This document shows, one piece after another, positions 62,465 to 64,000 of a stretch of 64,000 bases of DNA. The stretch comes from DATNPX01 sp036702975. GTDB lineage: Bacteria; Cyanobacteriota; Vampirovibrionia; Obscuribacterales; Obscuribacteraceae. Position 1 is the stretch's first letter. Each line of letters begins with the position of its first letter. The notes beneath the pieces were generated by a model. It searched no databases, was not told the DNA's origin, and worked only from the letters and a program-made list of their open reading frames with translations. A program made the translations under genes and the position numbers. The stretch spans positions 122,781-186,780 of the forward strand of contig DATNPX010000015.1 of assembly GCA_036702975.1 (NCBI GenBank). Reading direction: 5' to 3'.

Positions 62465-64000
62465 CTATTTCGTTCCTCGTACCTTGGAGGGACCGTCATT
62501 CATGCCCGGAAGACGAAGTCGTACTGAGACGAGAGCATTTGGGCCCAGGTCTACTTTGTAAGCAGCCTGAGATAAGCACTCTTCCACATCGGGAGCACAA
62601 CTAATCGGCTCCTGGGCTTTTGCGCTGCCCTTGCTCTTCGCTACAGCACCGGATGATTCAGGTTTAAGCGCATTCAATATCTCAATCACACGTCCGTCTG
62701 CTGTCGTCAACATCGCTTCGCAGTGTTCCAGGTTAAAGTCGAGCATTGTAGATTGTTTGCTCAAAGCCGTATTCAGCAGGCGAAACTCAATGCTATCAGG
62801 GTTCTCGACGATGCGTATGGCGACCACTTTCACGCTTGTATTCTCAATTTGCAAAAAAGACTTTTCCTTAAGCGGTAAAGGCCCAAAAGTCGTCCAAGTC
62901 AAATTTTCGTACTGCTGCGCCAGATTATAAGCTTCAGTTATGTGTGCCCGAGACAGGTCGATACCAAACGCCGATTCCGCATCGCGATCATTACTTGAAC
63001 CTGTATTTGAATCTGTATTTGAACCTAAATCCCCAGCATCTGACAAACCACTTTCGGAAATCGAGTCAATGGAGAGAGGCGCCCAGCCGTAATTTACTTT
63101 GTTCATCCCTAAGCAATTCGCTTCAGGCGTTGGAAGCGACGGTCCCGCACCGCCGCCGCGAGACCGCAGGTCAGCTCGAGAAAGTGTTGATACCGCCCGC
63201 AGTATCGTCATACTTACAGAGTTAACAGTGGCGCCAAACTCAGGCAGACCGGTATTTAAAAAGACCTGACCATTTGCAATGAAGAATCGCTGGCAAGGAT
63301 AGCGGTCCAACGGCGATTCGGTACCCGGAGCCACCTGCTGTACTGGGAGGAAAGGCACAATCTCACGCTCCACTAAACTGAAGTGGTTCTCACTGAAAAC
63401 ACGTTTCACCCTCGCCCCTGTTTCAAAAAACACCTCCAACCGGTGATCACTAGACCGGTTATCCCATGTCGTTTCGAAGAATAAAATCGGCAGTGAACGT
63501 CGCAACTCGATCTCGGTCTTGAATACATGTTGGAGTCGAACGCTAGATCTGGCTTTTTTCTTTTTGTAAGTCGGCGTTGTAATACCGTCGACCGTTATCA
63601 TCTCCACACTGGGCTCCAGGTCTATCTTTTCAGCGATACCAAGCTCATATTTAACTATCAGGGATGATACAAGTGGACCGCGTTTACCTGGAAGCACCTC
63701 AATCAGTCTTGCTTGCGCGTAGCTTTCGCCGGCAAGAGCGTCAAAGTTATATGTATCGCCTGCATCTGCAAGATCTTTTATCTTGTGATGGAGCGCGTAC
63801 TCTTTGCCGTTCTTGCCGTTCTCTGCTTTGACTGTCACTTTCAAACAGCCGTCAGCGTCTATAGTGGCGAACAAGCGGTCGTTCTCAATCGACCAACGTC
63901 CGCCATCTTGTTGTAGGCGACAACATGTATTCAAGACCGAGATCGAGTTGCGACGTTCACTGCCGATTTTATTCTTCGAAACGACATGGGATAACCGGTC
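62465..64000 (-). CDS. GH38-type alpha-mannosidase, C-terminal part (cut by window edge)
   Basis: The frame is open to base 64000 without a stop, so the N-terminus with the catalytic domain lies outside. The visible 511 codons match the beta-rich C-terminal part of GH38 alpha-mannosidases: IENDRLFATIDADGCLKVTV, FFETTWDNRSSDHRLEVFFE, PCQRFFIANGQVFLNTGLPE, then SMTILRAVSTLSRADLRSRG with GAGPSLPTPEANCLG. A Ser/Asp/Asn-rich insertion lies around window position 63010. Likely role: removing alpha-mannose from glycans. It is followed by the exported helical protein. Confidence 0.75.
   Translation of the reverse strand, partial: DRLSHVVSKNKIGSERRNSISVLNTCCRLQQDGGRWSIENDRLFATIDADGCLKVTVKAENGKNGKEYALHHKIKDLADAGDTYNFDALAGESYAQARLIEVLPGKRGPLVSSLIVKYELGIAEKIDLEPSVEMITVDGITTPTYKKKKARSSVRLQHVFKTEIELRRSLPILFFETTWDNRSSDHRLEVFFETGARVKRVFSENHFSLVEREIVPFLPVQQVAPGTESPLDRYPCQRFFIANGQVFLNTGLPEFGATVNSVSMTILRAVSTLSRADLRSRGGGAGPSLPTPEANCLGMNKVNYGWAPLSIDSISESGLSDAGDLGSNTDSNTGSSNDRDAESAFGIDLSRAHITEAYNLAQQYENLTWTTFGPLPLKEKSFLQIENTSVKVVAIRIVENPDSIEFRLLNTALSKQSTMLDFNLEHCEAMLTTADGRVIEILNALKPESSGAVAKSKGSAKAQEPISCAPDVEECLSQAAYKVDLGPNALVSVRLRLPGMNDGPSKVRGTK

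Overview
This is a gene-dense window of about 50% GC from a bacterial chromosome. The gene content suggests a Gram-negative, didermic organism, probably the non-photosynthetic cyanobacterial sister class Vampirovibrionia (Melainabacteria), order Obscuribacterales. That placement is an inference. It rests on lnt and kdsB (lipoproteins and LPS core sugar), AddAB instead of RecBCD, a lone MglA-type GTPase, frequent TTG/GTG starts, many secreted TPR or low-complexity proteins, and a 3,186-residue mosaic protein with YD-like, annexin-like and FHA modules. I could not run a search to confirm the lineage.

Layout. Positions 1-8,900 hold a minus-strand block: addB, addA, a small protein, and a sigma-70 factor. 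Positions 8,900-21,300 form the accessory core. A structured intergenic region leads into the giant gene at 9,567-19,127. That protein carries YD-like repeats, annexin-like repeats, Gly/Ala hydrophobic segments, four FHA domains, a papain-like protease and two wHTH plus phosphoribosyltransferase-like units. A convergent gene (19,177-21,297) ends in a NADAR domain. Positions 21,500-28,200 hold an ICL/PEP-mutase family enzyme, tRNA-Arg, a Crp/Fnr regulator, recA with a candidate operator, lnt and a SRPBCC protein. Positions 28,200-31,400 are a cluster of small and low-complexity proteins. Positions 31,700-41,100 hold a proline iminopeptidase-like hydrolase, a NDUFA9-like reductase, a Gly-rich secreted repeat protein, hutH behind a possible structured RNA, tRNA-Val, a MOSC protein and a class III aminotransferase. 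Positions 41,400-53,200 hold a large TPR protein, recG, an MglA-like GTPase, rpmB, hslO, prmC-prfA, tRNA-Ser and tpiA. Positions 53,300-59,984 hold lipA, a TPR-like protein, cobS, a PP2C phosphatase, a NarL/NarX-type two-component pair and a small exported protein. The right end holds a histidine-phosphatase/kdsB pair, a secreted helical protein and the C-terminal part of a GH38-type alpha-mannosidase that runs off the window.

How the parts may work together. Most genes are housekeeping: recombination and repair (addAB, recA, recG), translation (rpmB, prfA, prmC, tRNAs), envelope (lnt, kdsB), cofactors (lipA, cobS). The most unusual locus is the giant FHA/protease/PRTase gene facing a NADAR gene. 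One carries a PRPP-type binding loop, the other a fold that acts on ADP-ribose. Phosphopeptide binding, proteolysis and nucleotide-ribose chemistry together look like an effector or conflict system, but this rests on motifs read by eye.
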